In this document: positions 6,167-8,089 of the stretch, piece by piece
Layout: every line of letters starts with the position of its first letter
Numbering within the stretch: the stretch's first letter is position 1
Assembly: GCA_947463755.1 (NCBI GenBank)
Contig: CANHUK010000055.1
Coordinates: 1-8,089 of the forward strand
Length of the DNA: 8,089 bases
Direction: 5' to 3'
From: Chitinophagaceae bacterium
Lineage (GTDB): Bacteria; Bacteroidota; Bacteroidia; Chitinophagales; Chitinophagaceae
Notes under the pieces: generated by a model
Databases searched by the model: none
What the model was told of the DNA's origin: nothing
Seen by the model: the letters and a program-made list of their open reading frames with translations, nothing else
Program-made: the position numbers and the translations under genes

Positions 6167-7852
6167 ATGAAAGGACTCTCCACACTGGACGTACTCGTAT
6201 TCGTCCTTTATTTCATCCTCGTAGCAGGTTACGGTTATTGGATCTATCTGAAAAAGAGGAAAGCCGTGCAGGATACGAAAGACTTCTTCCTGGCAGAAGG
6301 ATCCCTGACCTGGTGGGCGATCGGCGCCTCGCTCATCGCCTCGAACATCTCCGCCGAGCAGTTCATCGGTATGTCTGGCGAAGGTTTCTTTGTGGGCACT
6401 GCAGTCGCCGCCTATGAATGGATCGCGGCCCTGGCACTGGTGATCATCGCCGTCTGGTTCATGCCCATCTACCTGAAGAACCAGATCTTCACCATGCCTC
6501 AATTCCTGACCAGGCGTTACAACGAGACGGTTTCTCTGATCATGGCCATTTTCTGGCTCTTCCTCTACGTCTTCGTAAACCTCACTTCCATCCTCTACCT
6601 CGGGGCCGTCGCGATCAACGGACTATTGGGTGGAGACTACCTGCACATTGTCATGGTAGCGCTGGCCGTTTTTGCGCTGATCATTACCCTCGGCGGTATG
6701 AAGGTCATCGGCTACACCGATGTGATCCAGGTGGCCGTTCTGATCATCGGCGGACTGGCCACCACATACATGGCGCTGATCATCGTCAGTGAGAAATTCG
6801 GTTTGGGCCGGGACGTAGTGGCGGGATTCAACACCCTGTTGCAACAGGCACCCGATCATTTCCATATGATCCTCGAAAAACCCGGACCCGACGCGCCGCA
6901 GGAACAGATCGACAAGTATATGGTGCTCCCGGGCATTGCCATGTACTTCGCCGGACAATGGATCGTGAACCTCAACTACTGGGGTTGCAACCAGTACATC
7001 ACGCAGCGCGCACTGGGTGCAGACCTTCAGACCGCCCGAACCGGGATCCTCTTCGCCGCCTTCCTGAAGCTGATGATGCCGGTCATTGTCATGCTGCCGG
7101 GTATCGCCGCTTATGTACTTTACAAGAATGGCCATCTGCCCCAACTCGCCGGGGGTAGCAAGGACGGCGCCTATTCCGCCATTCTGGGCTTCCTGCCGAG
7201 TGGACTGAAAGGTTTGTCAATCGCAGCCCTTACCGCCGCCATCGTAGCCTCCCTGGCCGGAAAGGTCAACAGCATCTCGACCATCTTTACCCTCGATATC
7301 TTCAAGAAGTATATGCGTCAGGATGCGGATGAACAAAAACTCGTTTGGATCGGCCGGATCGTGATCTTCATTTCCATGTTCGTGGCCGTCGTCTTCACCT
7401 GGAATGATACCCTGGGGATCGGCGGCGAGGGCGGCTTCACATTCATCCAAAAATACACCGGCTTCATCAGTCCGGGCGTCTTCGCCGTGTTCATGCTGGG
7501 TATGTTCTGGAAACGAACCACCGGCACCGCTGCAGTGGCGGGTGTGATTTCCGGCTTCCTGCTCTCCATCTTCTTCAATAACTACGCACCCTCCCTGCTG
7601 GGGCACGAGACCATTCTCTATACAGCATTCCCCAATGGAAAGGGCGAATATGAGATACCGTTCCTCATCAATATGGGATGGTCCTTCTTCTTCACCCTCG
7701 CACTCATGGTGGGTATCAGCCTTACCGGCCCCAAGGTGAACCCGAAAGCCTTCATCTTCGAAAGTGGCATATTCCGGATGAGCAGAAGCGTACAGGTGCT
7801 TGTGGTCATCATCCTGCTGATGCTGACCGCACTTTATGTACGTTTCTGGTGA
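6167..7852 (+). CDS. Sodium:solute symporter (SSS family, SGLT-like), probable L-arabinose transporter
   Basis: A 561-residue inner-membrane protein with about 14 hydrophobic segments (roughly 6-27, 48-70, 78-100, 120-147, 157-175, 182-206, 255-275, 293-318, 345-370, 393-411, 434-450, 452-470, 499-520, 540-560). This is the LeuT-fold arrangement of the SSS family. Residues matching the sugar site of Vibrio SGLT can be placed by motif: Gln65 in SAEQFIGMSG, Glu84 in AYEW, Asn268 and Tyr271 in VNLNYWGCNQYITQRAL, Lys301 in AAFLKL, and Gln428 in FIQKYTGFISPG. The Ser/Thr-rich GKVNSISTIFTLDI (365-378) fits the sodium-site helix. So it is a Na+/sugar cotransporter rather than a proline or pantothenate carrier. 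L-Arabinose as substrate is inferred from its place 21 bases after araA; galactose, glucose or xylose cannot be excluded. It is the last gene of the operon. Confidence 0.93.
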   Translation: MKGLSTLDVLVFVLYFILVAGYGYWIYLKKRKAVQDTKDFFLAEGSLTWWAIGASLIASNISAEQFIGMSGEGFFVGTAVAAYEWIAALALVIIAVWFMPIYLKNQIFTMPQFLTRRYNETVSLIMAIFWLFLYVFVNLTSILYLGAVAINGLLGGDYLHIVMVALAVFALIITLGGMKVIGYTDVIQVAVLIIGGLATTYMALIIVSEKFGLGRDVVAGFNTLLQQAPDHFHMILEKPGPDAPQEQIDKYMVLPGIAMYFAGQWIVNLNYWGCNQYITQRALGADLQTARTGILFAAFLKLMMPVIVMLPGIAAYVLYKNGHLPQLAGGSKDGAYSAILGFLPSGLKGLSIAALTAAIVASLAGKVNSISTIFTLDIFKKYMRQDADEQKLVWIGRIVIFISMFVAVVFTWNDTLGIGGEGGFTFIQKYTGFISPGVFAVFMLGMFWKRTTGTAAVAGVISGFLLSIFFNNYAPSLLGHETILYTAFPNGKGEYEIPFLINMGWSFFFTLALMVGISLTGPKVNPKAFIFESGIFRMSRSVQVLVVIILLMLTALYVRFW

Positions 7853-7858
7853 TAAGAC

Positions 7859-8089
7859 TCAGAAACTCCACTCAATACCGAATAATATGTACCGACCGAC
7901 CAGTGATGTCCGCTGGTCGGTCGTTGCATTCAGAGATACCATGCGCCTGTCAATGGTCCGGGCATTTGTGAGATTGTGACCCGTAATGCTCATGAACAGT
8001 GACCTGGTTGCCTTCCATCGCGCATAAAGATCGAAGGTCCGAAGCGGTCCTGAAGCGATGAATGCCCTGTGTGCATAGATCATCGACCC
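7859..8089 (-). CDS. C-terminal fragment of a TonB-dependent-receptor-like outer-membrane protein
   Basis: The minus-strand frame is open from the window end to a TGA at 7861-7859. It gives 76 residues, with the start of the gene beyond the window; the Met at 8083 is internal, not a start. The fragment has the pattern of the last strands of TonB-dependent receptors: RTFDLYARWKATRSLFMSIT (one strand, turn, next strand), then GHNLTNARTIDRR, the usual N-L-T/L-N segment, and the closing strand SLVGRYILFGIEWSF ending in the C-terminal Phe used for BAM-mediated insertion. The substrate cannot be told from this end. It converges on the arabinose operon with only 6 bases between stops, so it is not part of that transcript. 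A perfect 11-bp inverted repeat lies inside its 3' end. Confidence 0.8.
   Translation of the reverse strand, partial: GSMIYAHRAFIASGPLRTFDLYARWKATRSLFMSITGHNLTNARTIDRRMVSLNATTDQRTSLVGRYILFGIEWSF
7893..7923. repeat. Perfect 11-bp inverted repeat; possible hairpin past the symporter gene
   Basis: CGACCGACCAG (7893-7903) and CTGGTCGGTCG (7913-7923) are exact reverse complements separated by 9 bases. The dyad lies 41 bases after the symporter stop and inside the coding sequence of the convergent receptor fragment. In RNA from the arabinose operon it would form a GC-rich stem. No run of T follows on either strand, so it is not a canonical intrinsic terminator, but it could stop or stabilise the 3' end of one or both transcripts. 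Confidence 0.65.

Noticed and set aside
1..8089. CRISPR arrays, tRNA or rRNA genes, insertion sequences, phage or toxin-antitoxin genes
   Set aside because: Nothing of the kind was recognised: no regularly spaced repeats, no transposase or integrase motifs, and almost all of the window is accounted for by metabolic and envelope genes.

Overview
The window looks like chromosomal DNA from a Bacteroidota bacterium of moderately high GC content, perhaps a Chitinophagaceae or Cytophagales relative. Three things suggest this: no start codon has a clear Shine-Dalgarno sequence (araA has an A-rich leader instead), there are outer-membrane beta-barrel and TonB-dependent-receptor-like proteins, and sugar uptake uses a sodium:solute symporter beside araBDA. 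The phylum is an inference, and I cannot go below it with confidence.

Layout. Positions 1-219 (+) hold the 3' end of an unrecognised Ser/Thr/Gly-rich, probably extracytoplasmic protein. It converges, across a 6-base gap, with a two-gene minus-strand unit. That unit is transcribed from about 2007 down to 226: first a signal-peptide-bearing predicted outer-membrane beta-barrel protein (1216-2007), then a signal-peptide-bearing xylose-isomerase-like TIM-barrel protein (226-1185). A divergent regulatory region of about 230 bases (2008-2237) separates this unit from a plus-strand operon of four genes: L-ribulokinase araB (2238-3917), L-ribulose-5-phosphate 4-epimerase araD (3939-4631), L-arabinose isomerase araA (4655-6145) and an SSS-family sugar symporter (6167-7852). 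The last feature (7859-8089, -) is the 3' end of a TonB-dependent-receptor-like outer-membrane protein. It converges with the symporter, again with a 6-base gap, and carries a perfect 11-bp inverted repeat just past the symporter stop.

How it works together. The symporter would bring L-arabinose (or a similar sugar) across the inner membrane. AraA isomerises arabinose to L-ribulose, AraB phosphorylates it, and AraD epimerises L-ribulose-5-phosphate to D-xylulose-5-phosphate, which enters the pentose phosphate pathway. No arabinose regulator, arabinanase, SusD or transketolase/transaldolase lies inside the window. The core is a conventional catabolic operon. The less ordinary points are the exported TIM-barrel protein with Gln in place of usual metal ligands, the repeated short motifs in the divergent promoter region, and the dyad in the overlapping 3' end of the terminal receptor gene. 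I found no clearly undescribed system here.
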